64,000 nt of DNA from contig JAGFNQ010001121.1 of the NCBI GenBank assembly GCA_024364735.1, forward strand, positions 169,546 to 233,545. The letters run 5' to 3'. Below are positions 10,644 through 24,300 of this stretch, in pieces. Within the stretch, counting starts at the first letter, position 1. Every line of letters begins with the position of its first letter. The position numbers were made by a program, and so were the translations under genes. Below the pieces are notes generated by a model that worked only from the letters and a program-made list of their open reading frames with translations, did no database searches and was not told the DNA's origin. This DNA comes from Boesenbergia rotunda (lineage: Eukaryota; Streptophyta; Magnoliopsida; Zingiberales; Zingiberaceae).

Positions 10644-12728
10644 CTAATCGCTGAATTCCGAAAAGTAGATATACACAACCCTACGAGCGTCCCACCGATC
10701 GGCTTCCTCCTCCTTATAGGAGCGCAACCCCTCGAGCTCCACTCGGGCTGCCACCCACTCAGCCTTTTCCGCCTTTAGGCGCTCGAGCTCCTCCTGTTGA
10801 TTGTGCAACGCTTGGTCCTTGGAGGATAGCTCGGTGGCCAATTCCTCTGTCCGCTTCGCTTGGGATGCCGCCTCAGCTTCCTTGGTTTCAAGCTGGGACT
10901 TGAGGGAGTCAGCAACCCCAGACGCCTCCTGGAGGCCGGCCTCGGCTTCGTTCAGTTGGGCCAGAGTTTTCACCTGGAGGGCCCAAGCCTTGCGTTCATT
11001 ATACTCCAACGTGGAGATCCTGACATTTGATTGGGCGACAGCCAAATCTGACGTCTCGGCCTGGCTGCGGGCAGCCTCCAGCTGCTCTTCAGAATGAGCT
11101 AGCCGGTCTTGAAGGGTTGCGACCTCGGCCCGCAGATCGTTCAAGGTGGACTCATTAGAGACGAGTTGCGTGTGTTTAAGTCGAGTCTCCAGGAGTTCCA
11201 CCCTCTTCTCAACCTTCTCCCACGCTGAGACGTGGGTCAGGAGTGTTATAGAAAGACTATGACATGACCCCCAAAACTGCAAAAAAGCAAAAACCCGGAG
11301 ATCATCAAACTCAGTACTCGGGGAAAGAAAGGACTGGTTCTATACATACCTGAGTGGTCTCAAGGAAAAAAAGCGTCGGCCTTACTGCGAGACCCTCGAA
11401 AATAGGACCCCTCAAGCCCCTGCACATAACGGTCGGCTATCGACCCGTATAGGCAAAGCTCCTGGCACCGGTCGGGGAGCTCGCCTTGAGGGATACCCAG
11501 GCGGCAGTCAGATTGAGTTGGTGCCAGGAGATGCATGGGGGGTCGGTTGATATGACCCTCCGCAGGAGGGGTTCCCGACCTCTCTGGCAGTGGCAGGTCG
11601 GGTGTGCCGGAAGAAACTGAGGGGGCAGCAACAGGTACAATGGCGGAGGAGGTGTGAGGGGCTCCCGCGTCGGGGGCCACCTTCTTCTTCTTCTTCTCCA
11701 AGCATTTGCTGGGAGAAGGGTGGGGAGAGCCCCCCATTGTGGAAGAGGCCCGTTGACGTTTCGAGGAAGCGGGTTGTTCGACTGCTGCTGGGAGCGCCAT
11801 AGCATGGGCGGGAGGCGTTTGCTCCGGGACGGTCGGAGCCGGGTCCGCTAAAGTATCCTCAGTCGAGGCACCCTCCCTCGCCTGCAGCTTGGAGGCAAGT
11901 CGAGCCTCCAACTCGGCGTCATCTAGGGTGAAGCCTTCCGCTAGGGATGCGACCAACATCATCGTAACTGCGAAAATAACACAGGCTTAGTTAAAACTAA
12001 CAAATGTTCAAAAGGAACAGCACAATGCTTACCGACTAGTGCCAGCCCGGGAGTCTGCATGGGGCTGAGGCCGAAGGGAGAAAGGAGCTCCCCCCTCAGC
12101 AAGTGCACTCCGTGGAAGTGCCTACTGTCGAGCTTGGATAGCGTCGACTGGTAAGCTATGGAGGTGCGATATTGTTTGGGAAGGAGAGGAGAGGAAGGGA
12201 GATCCTCGACCGAGGCCGTGGGCCAGCGTGGGGTCAGGATAGGCTTAATGAAGAAATAACGTTCTTTCCATCCTTTGTTAGAGGAGGGGAGCTTCTGAAG
12301 GAAAGAAGTTTTGGCTCGGGCTTGAAAGAAGAAGTCGCCCGGCTCTTGCTTCTTGGGGTGGTAAAAGAAGTGGAAGTACTCGGGCCGAAGAGGAATTTTG
12401 TACAAAGTAAAAATAATAACCAAACCGCACATCAGACGGATGGCGTTCGAGGCTAATTGGGACAAAGGAATGTGGAAGTATGTACAAATGGCGGAGATGA
12501 AAGGATGGATGGGAAAGCGAAGGCTAGCTTGTAGGTGGTCACGGGATAAGGTAATGAAGCCCGAAGGGGCAAAATCAGGTCAGTCAGTTGACTTGGGTAG
12601 TCGAAGTTTGTGGTCGAAGGGGATTAAGTAGTCTGTTCGAAGCTGATCCGTTCATGGGCGTGAAGGTTGGTTACCATGGTAGAATACCATGGTGCAACAG
12701 GAGAGGAGGATGAAGAAGGTGAGCCCAT
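10644..12728 (-). pseudogene. Antisense extra ORF (aORF) of a Tat-lineage element, spliced, broken
   Basis: Read from ATG at 12728, exon 1 runs to 12033, exon 2 covers 11967-11350 and exon 3 runs from 11276 to 10644. Both introns (12032-11968 and 11349-11277) are short with GT...AG ends and join in phase. Exon 1 contains PSSNKGWKERYFFI and SRHFHGVHLLRGELLS, the pattern of the plant 'putative gypsy-type transposon' domain. Exon 2 is Pro/Ser-rich with a Lys run, and exon 3 is a long coiled coil (about 11200-10750) rich in Leu, Glu and Ala. Damage: a frameshift near 12630, TGA at 12582-12580, and one extra base in a run of seven T near 11373. Tat elements are known to carry such antisense ORFs between pol and the 3' LTR, which fits this position. 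The function is unknown. Confidence 0.75.
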
Positions 12729-13308
12729 GTGAAAAAGAAAAGTGAGGAAACTAACCAGGAAGGGGAAAGACCGCCGGAGAAGAAAGTCGGAAAGAGGGAC
12801 TCATCGGAACCCTAGTAGAGCTTGAAGCAGCAGAACGGTGTCAAGGTTAAAGCGCGATGGTAAAAATGGTGAAGTGAAAAACCAATTTATAGGGACTGAA
12901 GGAAGGCACCAACCGTCCGATGGCGAGTGGAGAAAAAGGCGGGTTCGAGCCGGAACCGTTCGATCAGGCTTGAGGCGGCTCCTGAAGCGACAAGTCGCAC
13001 GTGCGGAACGGACATTCGCAGGGATGGGTGACAACCTCATCGTTGCACGGGAAACGAATGACTTGTGGACACGTGACCCCAGCAGTTAAGGCAACAATTA
13101 AAGAAGGGATTTCTGATGATTCGGTGTGCGAAAGCCGAAGAGACGTTTGAGGGGATGGTTTATTGGTCGAGCGAGTCGCAGACTCAGAGTCGACTGTGGA
13201 AATCGACCGCAAGAACACGCCACCCAGTCGCGCCAGGCTCGGGCGGGAATGATGGTCCAGTCAGTCGAACTTGACACCTCCTTCGACTAGACTCGAGGGG
13301 GACACTTA
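12729..13308. other. Region between aORF start and 3' LTR
   Basis: GC-rich, without a recognisable domain. It should hold the promoter and leader of the antisense ORF and, at its right end, the polypurine tract of the host element (CGAGGGGGACA at about 13294-13304). Confidence 0.45.
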
Positions 13309-13837
13309 TGATCCCGGGCCAGCTTACGTCTAGCCTAGCCCGGTAGCCTGGCGCCTCGTCAGGAGAAGAGGGGTTTACGGGCTCTATGGGCTCTTCGAAT
13401 ATAGGGCCCGGGTCGGCGATTCGGCCTAGTCCATTCGAAGACGATAGGCCATGGGGCCTGCTGGAGAACGATAACCGAGGCTAAGGGGCTGCAAGCCCTG
13501 AGGGCCTCCGAATTCAGGAGGAGCCCGAATCAGAGAAGGCCTGACTCATAGCTTCACCAAGTCTTAGCGCAGTGTTCCCAGTCGGGCATGTGGCGGCCCA
13601 CGTTCCCTGGGATACACTCTGAGCCTGGGAAGTCTTTACTCAAGTGCCACTGAATCATAAGATCCCCGAGTTAGGAGCACCTCGAGCTAGCAAAGTACTC
13701 GGTCATCAACCATACCATCTCCGGGTCAGCCAGATTCGAACGTTCATCCCGAACCATGCGCACCATGACTCAGAAAGCATATCTTCGCTCGGGACACCTT
13801 CCTTAACTCGGAAGCGTAGTCGCTCTCGGTAACCGTG

Positions 13838-14022
13838 AACACTCTGAGCCCCCAGTCGGCTTCAACACTCTGAGCCCCCAGTTGACTCTGATGCTCTGAG
13901 CCCCCAGTCGGCTCCCACCCTTTGAGCCCCCAGCTGGCTCCCTCACTCTAGGCCCTCAGTCGCCCTCACCATTCTATGCTCTCAGTCGATATCATCACTC
14001 TAGGCCGCCAGTCGGCCCTAGT
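13838..14022 (+). repeat. 26-27-bp tandem repeats in the Tat LTR
   Basis: About seven units close to CACTCTGAGCCCCCAGTCGG plus a variable 6-7 bp tail, decaying to the right. They lie in the U3 part of the LTR, upstream of the TATA box. Confidence 0.8.
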
Positions 14023-14357
14023 ATTCATGGTTTTTGTCGTGACTCATCAGAACAACCACTCCCTGACACAAGACTCGTAGAGATTGTGTGGGGTCGGCAC
14101 GGGTCAGGCACCATTCTGGCCTGAATCGCAAGCATCTCGCTGACGCCATGATCTCCCTGCCATACCCTGTCGCCCATACTACGACCATATACGCTGGTGT
14201 CAGGCAGAGCGACGTCTAACGACGCTTGCCTTTAAGTTGATAACGCCATTTTCCCTATTTCGGTATACGACGCATTACCCTACCACCTCTGGGTATCACC
14301 TTGTCCTCGCTACGAGACAAAAGGTGGCAGACGGACAGAAGCTGTCAGCTCCCCGGC

Positions 14358-14365
14358 TATATAAG
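14358..14365 (+). promoter_or_regulatory. TATA box of the Tat LTR
   Basis: TATATAAG lies in a GC-rich context about 270 bp before the proposed LTR end and 950 bp upstream of the CASP-like start codon. It could in principle drive read-through into that gene; this is inference. Confidence 0.45.
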
Positions 14366-14624
14366 CCTCTCCACTCCACATATCTCATCAGGTACGCACG
14401 GGAATAGTGTTTTACTAGTGTTCTATTGCCTTCTTGCTTTTCCACCACCAGGGACTGACTTGACCGTCGGAGTGCCTTGCCGAGGATTTTTTTCGACGGG
14501 TTCAACGGTCCTTGTCTTGCAGAGTAGGAGTTAGCATTGTCGGCTCACGGCGACCTTCGCAGTTCGTGATTTTCAGGAGACCATTTTATTTTTGGAGTAT
14601 CTATCTCGCTTCGCGATAGGATCA

Positions 14625-15312
14625 TTCAAAATGAACAGCTCGATATTATAGATTGATGATAGGATAAATTCGAAAAATATAATGTTCATTGGGCCATCTT
14701 TGACTAGATTTTTTAATAAAATTTTATGATTATTTTATCCATCCGGTCCGTTCATTAGTGAGCCCACTAACTCAATCCGTTTGTAGCTCGTCCAAATTGG
14801 TTCGGTTTAGTGTTGGTTCTAAGCACCATCAGACGCTGATGTGTTGATTGAATTGGCGTTCTCTGTCCCTCGTAACATAGCTGATGTTGGCTACTCTCCT
14901 ACCTCACTGAGAGAGTGAGGGTGGCTTGGTGACAACATATCGCTTTCATCCTTGGAAGTTTTAAACGCTCTGCCACTCGATTCTCATGTATTATAGTTAT
15001 GAGATTAAATATATATCATCTTTCAAGGAATACAAATAATTGAAACTACTTGTGTCCAATTAAATTTTGCCTGTTATTCCATAATATTCGAATTAATAAT
15101 CCTCATAATTTATATCATTTTTATTGATTTTGAGATGTGCAAGTGGAGACTCTAAAAATAAATAAATTATTTTTTAACATCTTGAGTCTAATTAATTTTC
15201 TTTTATATATTTCAGGGGCCAAACTGGTTATATTACATGAGATCACCATTAGTCTCATGCCCTCGCCTACTTAGCGAGTTCCGGAGTCCCCAAACCCCCA
15301 ATACCGATAACG
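14625..15312 (+). promoter_or_regulatory. Upstream region of the CASP-like gene
   Basis: AT-rich sequence without ORFs between the Tat LTR and the GC-rich first exon. A T-rich run ending TATATTTCAG at about 15205-15215 could be the acceptor of a 5' UTR intron. No clear TATA box position can be chosen. Confidence 0.35.
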
Positions 15313-18300
15313 ATGAGCTCGCCTTCCCGGTCACCGCTCCCGGAGGCGGAGAGAGACGCCACCCCTCCTTCTCCGGTCTCGAAATCAGACCGCCCGGGGC
15401 CGACGTTGAAGGAGCTGGCGATCGATCACCATCCTTTCCAGGACAATAGCCTCGCCGTCGTGCTGAGCACCGACGGTACTGGCGACGGAGAGGCACCCAG
15501 AGCCCGAGAACCTGAGAGCGGCTGCTCTGTTCCTCCCAGGGAGAACGGTATCGGCGTGTTTCCGGAAATCTTGCGGCGGCGAGCTTTGAAGAGGGCGGCA
15601 TTCGGGCTTAGGGTTTCCGCTGCGTTGCTCTGTCTGGTGTCGTTTTCCATCATGGTCGCCGACAATATCCCGGGGTGGGCCGGTGACTCCTTTGCCCGCT
15701 ACAGCGAGTACCGGTAGGGGCCGATGTATTAGTTTCCCCACTCTCTCTGCTTTTTCTTAACTACAGAGCTCTCAGTTATTCAACTGGTCCATTTTTGCTT
15801 GATGACTAGGTACTTGGTTTCCGTCAATGCCATGGCTTTTCTCTATTCGGCGTTTCAAGCATACGGAAAGATCCACCATCTGGTCTTCAAGAAAATCATC
15901 ATCCACCCTCCAATAAGTTTCTACTTCGATCTTGCAATGGATCAGGTGGGCTAAAACTTCCGCTCATGCAATCTGTTGAAAAGGTTTATTTTTCTTCCAA
16001 GTAACACTTTGTGTCCGATTATGATTTGTACAGTTCATTCCGACACATTAAAACTAATTATGGTCAAATCTTTCAATTTTTAGATAGATGTTTATTTGCA
16101 TTCAGTGAAATGATTTCTACATCTTTTTTTTGTGAATGAATTTTGGTTCATCGAGGGTGCTTAAAATATATAGAAATTATATTTCTTAGTTAATTTTGTT
16201 TCATTTCCGCACTTTTCCAATGTTATTTAGGGTTCTACAACTGATTTTATCAAACTTAGTTTGCTTAAATTATTGGTGCGTGCAATTGTGCCTTAAGTGG
16301 CCAAGCTCTACCAAATGGTGTTTGGGTAATTGCTAGTGCAATCATGCCCAAGAGGTCGAGGTTGATCAAGTAGTTTGATTTTTGGTCGAAGAGTTTAACT
16401 TGGGTCAATGTGGTTTGTCAAGTGGGTCAAGGTTTAAATTAAAGATGACAAAGAGAGAAGCCTAGCAGGGATTGACATTGGTGAAGTCAAAGTAGGTTAA
16501 GATTTTTTTGATATTTGACTGTTGAATAAGTACAAGAAGGTCAAGGGTGGTCAGATATTTGGTGGTTGGAAAAGTTCAAGCAGGTAAAGGGCGATCAATT
16601 ACTTGGTGGATGGAAATCCAAGCAAGTCAAAAGTGGCTGAAACTTATGAAAGATGGGTGTGCTTTCTCTCTCTTTCTAATTTCATGTGGCATCAATTTGC
16701 AATTTAAGTCTTGAAACTTGTGAAAGAGTGTTAGGTTGCTTGAACACTTTTTATTTGGAATCATGAACAAAAGAGTATATAAAAAATTAAGTCCAAGTCC
16801 TTGATTACATTTTAATCCAAGAAAAAGCAATTCCAGCAATTAATTATGAACTTTTTCTTATTTGAAAGGAATGAGATGCTACCAAAAATAGGTATTAGGA
16901 ACTTAGGAAGTCAAAATACATAGAAATCACTCGAAACCTTTTATCTTAATTAAAGCTTTAATATTGTTTTTTTAACAACGTCATCTGAAATTTTGGAATC
17001 TAGAGTATTGAAAGATGAAGTCAGGATTGAAATTTCTTTACTTGGAAAGCTTGTATTGAAGGTGGAAAATCTCACTCACTCTTTTTTTTTTTCCCATTTA
17101 TTGTATTCTTTTATTTTCCATAAACAACAATCTAGCATAGTAACACAAAAGAGCCATTTTTTTTCTTTTTTTTTTGACCCCCGTGCCATGGTTCAACGAC
17201 AAGGTACTCAAGCAGTTTACTAAGCACCCATGGTTCGAATTCCAACTACGGCGCACTACAGGGCATTATCCTCCAGTGGATGAAAAAATGTAGGGTGTTG
17301 GCTGATGGGCGAGGAGTCGCTTGTGCTTCCGGATTTGTCTAGTAGCCGGTTTGTGGGGTCAGGTTGTCCATCTTCGGGACTAGTTGGATCGAAGGCTCAG
17401 ACATCTGGATTATAAAAAAAAACAGAAGAGCCACTTTTCTTTAATAACCTTGAAGGGAACTAAAAGGAGAAGAGGGGAAGGATCAGGAGGAAAATTGAGT
17501 TCATTTAATTGAGAAATGACCAAATATAAAATGGAAAGGATGGAAACATATGTATATTGGAAAGAAAAGAAACCTGTGGATAACATTGCTGTCCTCCTAA
17601 ATTGAGTTTCCGATGCAACAAATAAAATCCTTTCTATGGAGGATCACCATTTATTGTAAGCCATTAGTAGGAAGGCTATTCATGCAAAATAAGAAGTGAT
17701 TTGATTTTCAAGATTTTTTTTGTGAGGATTACTTTTGGTGAGATTTCTTTAGGAGAGTAGGTTTAAGAAAGTGTTTAATTTGGTAATTATGTAATTTTTA
17801 GGATGTTAAGTAATTTTGTTAGGAGTTTAATTAGATTGGTGGATTTCCTAATTAGAATAAAAAATTTTGGTAGGAGTTTAATTAGATTGGCAGACTTCCT
17901 AATTTGCATTTGATTATTTTCCTATTTTTGTTTGGTTTGAGATCTATAAAATAGGTGCAAGCTTTCAATGTTGATTGCCTTTAAGTCAATAAAATTCTTC
18001 TTTGTTCAAACTTCACTTTATGAGATCCATGGTGCTACTTCAATTGATATCAAAGTCAAATTTGATTCAATCTTGATATGAATTTTCCTCCCTTTGGAGA
18101 AACTCAGAAGCTCCATCTCTACAATAACCTCATGTCTTGCCCTTATAGCCCACCCTCAGCTTCCACTGCACCATTAACACGCTATTACAGAATTCCACCT
18201 TGCTGTTTGTCGCTCGCCATTGTTCTAGAAAGCAGTTCAAGAGCTTAGTCAGAATTGGAAGTGGTCTGCTTTGCCTAGTGATTAAACAATCCTTTTAAGA

Positions 18301-21300
18301 TGGATGTTCCCAAAAGAAGTTCAGGCGGATTGCCTACGGCCCTACGCTGTCCAAGCAGATTCATTGAAAGAAAAATGATTTTTTAACCAAGTGGTTCACT
18401 TGAATAAAATATTAAATCCTAACTATCCAACCCTACCACTTCCTTTATGGTTCGTTTGACCAAACTTAGCCCAATACTAGATAATTCATATTTTCACATT
18501 GTAGCATGGCACTAGTTATGTACTTAATTGATTGTTATGTCATATTATTATGTGTATTTTTCAATGTGTCATTATTCATTTATGAATTTTAATGTTTATT
18601 TATAATTTGTTGACATTGTTATGAACTCATGTGTTTTGTTGTTCTAATGTGTTTACTTATCATTCTAATACTTGTGATTGATTATGAATATAGTTTGTTA
18701 GATGTATATGTAAAAATGCTAAGATCAGTTTTTTGTTTAAATATTATTTTAATACTAATTGCCTAGACCCTTGTCTAGGTGCTATGCAATGGGCCGATCA
18801 TCCACCACTTCGAATCCCCTTTTAAAACCCTAATAAATAGTCTCACTTTCATACATAGGATAAATTAGAGTCCATAATCTTGGACCATAGGATCAAATTG
18901 TTTAATCATAGATTAGTGTTTCATAATATTTGAAGTTATTCCTTACTAATAAAATAAAAACTTGGTGCTAATAGTAACAAAGTAAACCTGACATTGATTT
19001 TCTGTCAAATAGATTGCATAATAGTGATTGTTTACTTCTAATGAATCTTTATTTGTTATGTACACATTGTTGATGTTTTTAAACATCATAACTCTATTAT
19101 GGTTAATGTTCATTTAATACTTTGCACGTGATTCTGGACAACTTCACTTTATATGTCCTTGACAAAAAAAATAAAAAAAATGATATGTTCAATTAACAGT
19201 AGCAGATTTAACCTTAACACCTTCCTTCTCGTCAAATATCTCTTACCAAACATTATTAGATTATTTTCAATTGTTATGATGTCATTGTGGTTTCTTTGTA
19301 ATTTCATGGCAAATTCATTGGCATTACCTAACCATTTCTGAGGATCAAGGTTCTAAATTTCGTCAGGCATTAGTCGGGCGCCAGACTAGCACCTAGCGCC
19401 TAGGCCGCTAGGCGAGGATTAGGTGTTGTTAGGTGGATTCCACGGTATCAACATAAATTACATAATAAATTACATTCTATAACTCCAACACAATAACATC
19501 AAATTTAAAATGAATTTAAAATTATACAACTAATAAAATATGACAAATTTATTCTACTTCTTCTTCTCCATAATTTTCAACATGTTCTTTATCGGACACA
19601 AAGTCAATGTCATTGTGATCCTCCTCTTCTTCGAATTCAAAATCATCCTCGTCTCTCACTCTAGAGCTTCTTCAGGATTGTAGATTTTGATCTGCTCTAG
19701 TTGCTTCATCAACCATTTTCAAGTGATCCCAGAACCAACTTCATCATCTTCCCCACCATCCACAATCCAACCTTATGCATATGGAACAAATGTATTATTA
19801 TTATTATTTTACATGTTTTGGCTGCCAATATTTTCCCAAATAACTTAGGGGGCGTTTGGTTTGCGTTTTCCAGCTTGTTTTCCATTTTCATTTTTTGTAG
19901 AAAATGCGGTTTTCTGGAAAACATGTTTGGTTTGCATTTTCCAGCTTTGTTTTCTAGAAAAAAAACATAGCGTTTTCTGGAAAACTAGAGAATGAAATAA
20001 AGTCATTTTCCAGAAAACGAGAAAATGCGATTTTCTGGAAAATGAAAATGGAAAATGGAACAAACCAAACGCCCCCTTAGTCTTTTCTTTATATTTTGCA
20101 TATTTCTTGTTAATAATTACATCTTGTAGATCAAACTCATCGACATGTAAAATTTTCATGCATTCAAAAATCCTCATCGCGACCTTCTCATAGAGAGCAA
20201 TAGAACTATCTTAGGGATTTAACAAAAAGACAATGGTATGTAATGATATATCAAGCAAGGTTTTAAATTTCGACCCGTTCCGATGTTTCGGTCCCAGACC
20301 GGAACGATACAATTTCGGTATCGTATCGTTTCGTGCCGATATGGTTTCGGTATTTTTTATTTATATATAATAATTATTAGATAAATATATATTTATTGTG
20401 TATAATTTAAAAATAAGTTGTATGTTGATTTGATATAAGTTTTTAATTATTGAACAACTTAATATTGTTAAGAAAACAATTAAATATAACTTTCTTTAAA
20501 GAAAATTGATCTATCAATAACTCGAATTAAAATTGATACATTACAATATGTTACCTTACTAATACCAAAAGGAGTGACGTGAATCAGATGAAGACATTGG
20601 TTCTTGTAGCATTCTGCTTAGATCAATTCCATAGTTCTCTAACGCCCAAATTAAATAAGCATCCCGTGACATGCAATATTGATACTGATTTCTCCACATG
20701 TCCATCAGCGTATCTCGATTCATCACTGGAAGTTGGACTTGAACTGACACCATTGAAATCGGAATAGGTACAGACACAGGATAAAGATAAGGATCAACAT
20801 ATGCCTCTGAACTGTGGTATGATGGATCACCATATGATGCATCAGAGTTATAATAAGAAGGTTGAGAGTATGATGAACTTCGACCAGAATCAATGTCAGC
20901 TAAACTCTGTCGCATATCTTGATAATTGTGAGCTTTCTTTTGTTTGCCATCCTTATTTCGACGTTGATATTGAATAGGTCTAGCTCCATGATCATCATCT
21001 TGAGTTGCATGTGTGTAATCTGCCTCACATGTCCATGGCTCCGGTGCTAGAGTAGGGGGAACATAATTTTTACCACCAGATGCATCGCCACTATCATCAC
21101 TTGCATGAGTACTTGCACTGCTATTAACATCACTATTCTCATCTCGAACTTCTCGTCGGACTACAGTATCAGAAGGTGATCATGTTTCATCACTGTCATC
21201 ATGTTCTTGCTCATCAATTGCATCAAGTGGATTTTCTCTAATTCTCAATTGACCCCTTCCTGTAAAAGCAGGAGGTTTGACTTTTTCTTTCTTTTTAGTA

Positions 21301-24300
21301 AAAACTGCAGGAGCTTTACTTTTATCTATGAACTTTGGTTGAGTTTGGGATGTTTGAAAATGTCTTGATCGAGATCCAGAAAATCGAAATTCTTGATCAA
21401 AAGCTTCATCATAATCTTCTCCCTCCCTGATATCTCCTGTAGCTAGTATTGTTTCAATCCGTTGAGTAAGAAATTGAGATGGTCGTGGTGGGTCTCCTGC
21501 TTCATCAAGTAATGGATTTTCAGCCTCAACAGCGCTCCACCAATCCATCATTGGATCATTCTCATTTTGGACAAATCCAATATCAAATGGGTCTACATCA
21601 CCAGCCTCTTGTTCTTCATTTTCTTCTGTTATTGCTCTTAATTGAAGAGGCATATTATAATGAACATAGACCATCTTCTCCAATCGACGATAAGAAAGAC
21701 GATTTCTTACTTTTGTATGAATGAGGGAGAAAGTTGACCAATTTCTTTCACAACCACTTGAAGATGTTGTCTGTGAGAGAATTCGTACTGCAATCTTTTT
21801 CAAATTTGGAGTTGATCCTCCATATTGTAACCGCCATTCAGCTGTAAGATAAATAAGAACAAAATTAAAATAATATTTTTATTTGCTGACAATAATTAAT
21901 AATAATTTTTACTATATTTACCTGCATCCATTTTATATCTGCATGACACTGTAATAGGATCACTAAAAGAACCATGTCTCTCGAAATAATCGGCTTTCAT
22001 TAATAGTCTCAGCAATTGATTCTCTATTTGTTGTAGTCTTGATATCACATGTCTGAGGGCTTGTAATAAATCATCATTTGTGTCAAGATTATAACGGTAT
22101 TGATATGCCGGATTGAGATAATAACCTACAATAATTAAACATATATAAAAATGCAATTATTAATAATATTATTAGAAATTCTTTATTAAAAAATATATAC
22201 CTGCTAAATGAATATATTTTCCCATTTGATCGTCCCATCTTGTATTGATTATATCAATGTAATGTTGATATTTGGTTGGTGATTGAAGATGTCTATTAAT
22301 TTTCTCTTTTGCTTCATGAATTAGGTGGTAAACGTTGCCCATTTGTGGTTTTCTGTCCATATCGACTTTACGTAGAACACGTACAAAGGTTCTATTGCTA
22401 GAAGAATATCTGCAATATAGTCTCAAAATCTAACAGATATAATAATTTTTTGCACCTCTTTACCTTCGGCTGTGTTAGAATATCGAGAGGCTTCCCAATC
22501 CTCAGAAGAGAACATGGCTTTTAATCCAACTTTTTTTTTTGATTCAACGATTTTAACAAGAGAAAGTGAGTGGCAAACCTAGTCGCTCCTAGTCGTAGAA
22601 TCTCACCATTGGTAAATTTTCTTATTAATCCATGAACCCAATGGTGGTTATAGAGGAATTTTGTTAAAGATTGACCTTTTTTCACTACCTTCTTCACTAT
22701 ATCGAGTTTACCAATATCTCCCATTATCAAATCGATACAGTGTGCTGCGCATGGTGTCCAAAATAATATTTGATATTTTTGCTCCAATAATTCTCCAACC
22801 CTCTTAAAGTTGGCACCATTATCTGTAATTACCTGCACTATATAATCTACACCTATCTCTTGAACTACACTATCCATCAAATGACATATGGAGGGTGCAT
22901 CATGAAAATCTGTAGTTGCATCAATTGATTTATGAAATATCACCTTTCTATTGCAGTATAATAGAAAGTTGACAATACTCATCTGTGTAGGTCCTGTCCA
23001 GCCATCACACATCAACGTAACTCCATATAAGCTCCATTGCTTTTTGCATGATAGGATCCAAGTTTTGATCTCCTCTACTTGTTCATCTAAATATGAACCA
23101 GCAATTTTATATGCAGTCGGAGGCTGAATACCAGGACCAGATTTTTGGATGTTGGATACCATGCTACGGTAGTATGTGTTGTTTGTTGCATTAGGAGGAA
23201 TATGATTAAAATGAAAAAATTTTGCAATACTTTTACCGATTGATTTCTTCTTCTCTTTTGTGTATGCATCATCAATCCTAGTTTGTTTGCTAGCTTGGTC
23301 TGGAAATGCCAGTGGATCAATATCAGCAATATCAACTGCACGTCTTCGTCCCATAGAAGAAAAAAACCGACCAATACCACTTTGTGTTGAAGCACTACGA
23401 ACACTTCACTTCTACTAGTACCAGCTGAGTCACTTCTATTTCTCATATTTTGCTTATAGTCATATTGAGTTCGTGAGGCATTGAGAGCTGCTAAAAATTC
23501 TTCATCATTTGGAACATCACCACGACCTTCAAATTCATCATAAATTGGCTCTCTAGAGATTCGACTATCAAGAAGATCACGTTGTCGTTGTTGTTTATAC
23601 TTTATTGTTTTTTGACCTTCAAGTTCTTCTTTCATTGCACGACGAACTTCTTGAGAAACTTTTGGACAATTCGAAACCTCTGAATATCCACCAGCAAGAT
23701 GTTGTTTTAGGCGTGTGACCCCACCACCTCGTCCAATCATATCGCAATGTAAACATTGCCAATGGAATTGATTCTCTAATCGGCGTGCGTGTCTCCAAGC
23801 TGGATCAGATTGTTGTTTGGGTGCCATTACCTATGTCTTATAAAAAATTAAGAATAATTCACATTGTTAGCTCAAATAATAGTCATCATTGTCAAGAACA
23901 ATTTTATCATTATAAACAAATAAATTAAATATATAAAATTATAAAAGACAACTTCATTAAAGTAATCTTGTACAACACATTTTTATCAAGTAAATTTGGA
24001 ATAATAATATTAATTATTTAAGTAATATATATTTAAAATGATAAAAATATTAAAATATTAATTAAATATAAAATAATAAATAATTATCAGATTATAAAAT
24101 GATTTTTTGAAATTTTTTAGATTTTATTTAGGTTTTTAAAATTTTTTTTAGTATTTTTAAATAATATTTAAAATAGAAAAATAAATTCAAAAAATTCCTT
24201 AATTAAATCTATTTAATTTTTTGAATTAATAAAGGAAATGCTGGATTTAAATAAATACTTTTATTTATTTTTTTAAATCTAATTTTCGGGAGAAAATCGG

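Larger units (their letters stand above)
13309..14624 (+). mobile_element. Probable 3' LTR of the Tat-lineage element
   Basis: A purine-rich tract (GAGGGGGACA) precedes TGATCC at 13309. A matching GGATCA lies at 14619-14624, giving short inverted TG...CA ends about 1.3 kb apart. Inside are a degenerate copy of the CGTGGCGGCCCACG repeat (13590), a 26-27-bp tandem array and a TATATAAG box at 14358. The other LTR is outside the window, so the ends are not confirmed by comparison. The right end is about 0.7 kb upstream of the CASP-like start codon, in the same orientation. Confidence 0.45.

Noticed and set aside
11437..11851. Overlapping ORFs opposite or shifted to the aORF exon 2
   Set aside because: Shadow frames of the Pro/Ser- and Lys-rich exon. 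The spliced frame with flanking domains explains the region better.
17187..17245. Possible tRNA gene (B-box-like GGTTCGAATTC)
   Set aside because: No acceptor or anticodon stems can be formed, and an A tail with flanking duplications points to a SINE.
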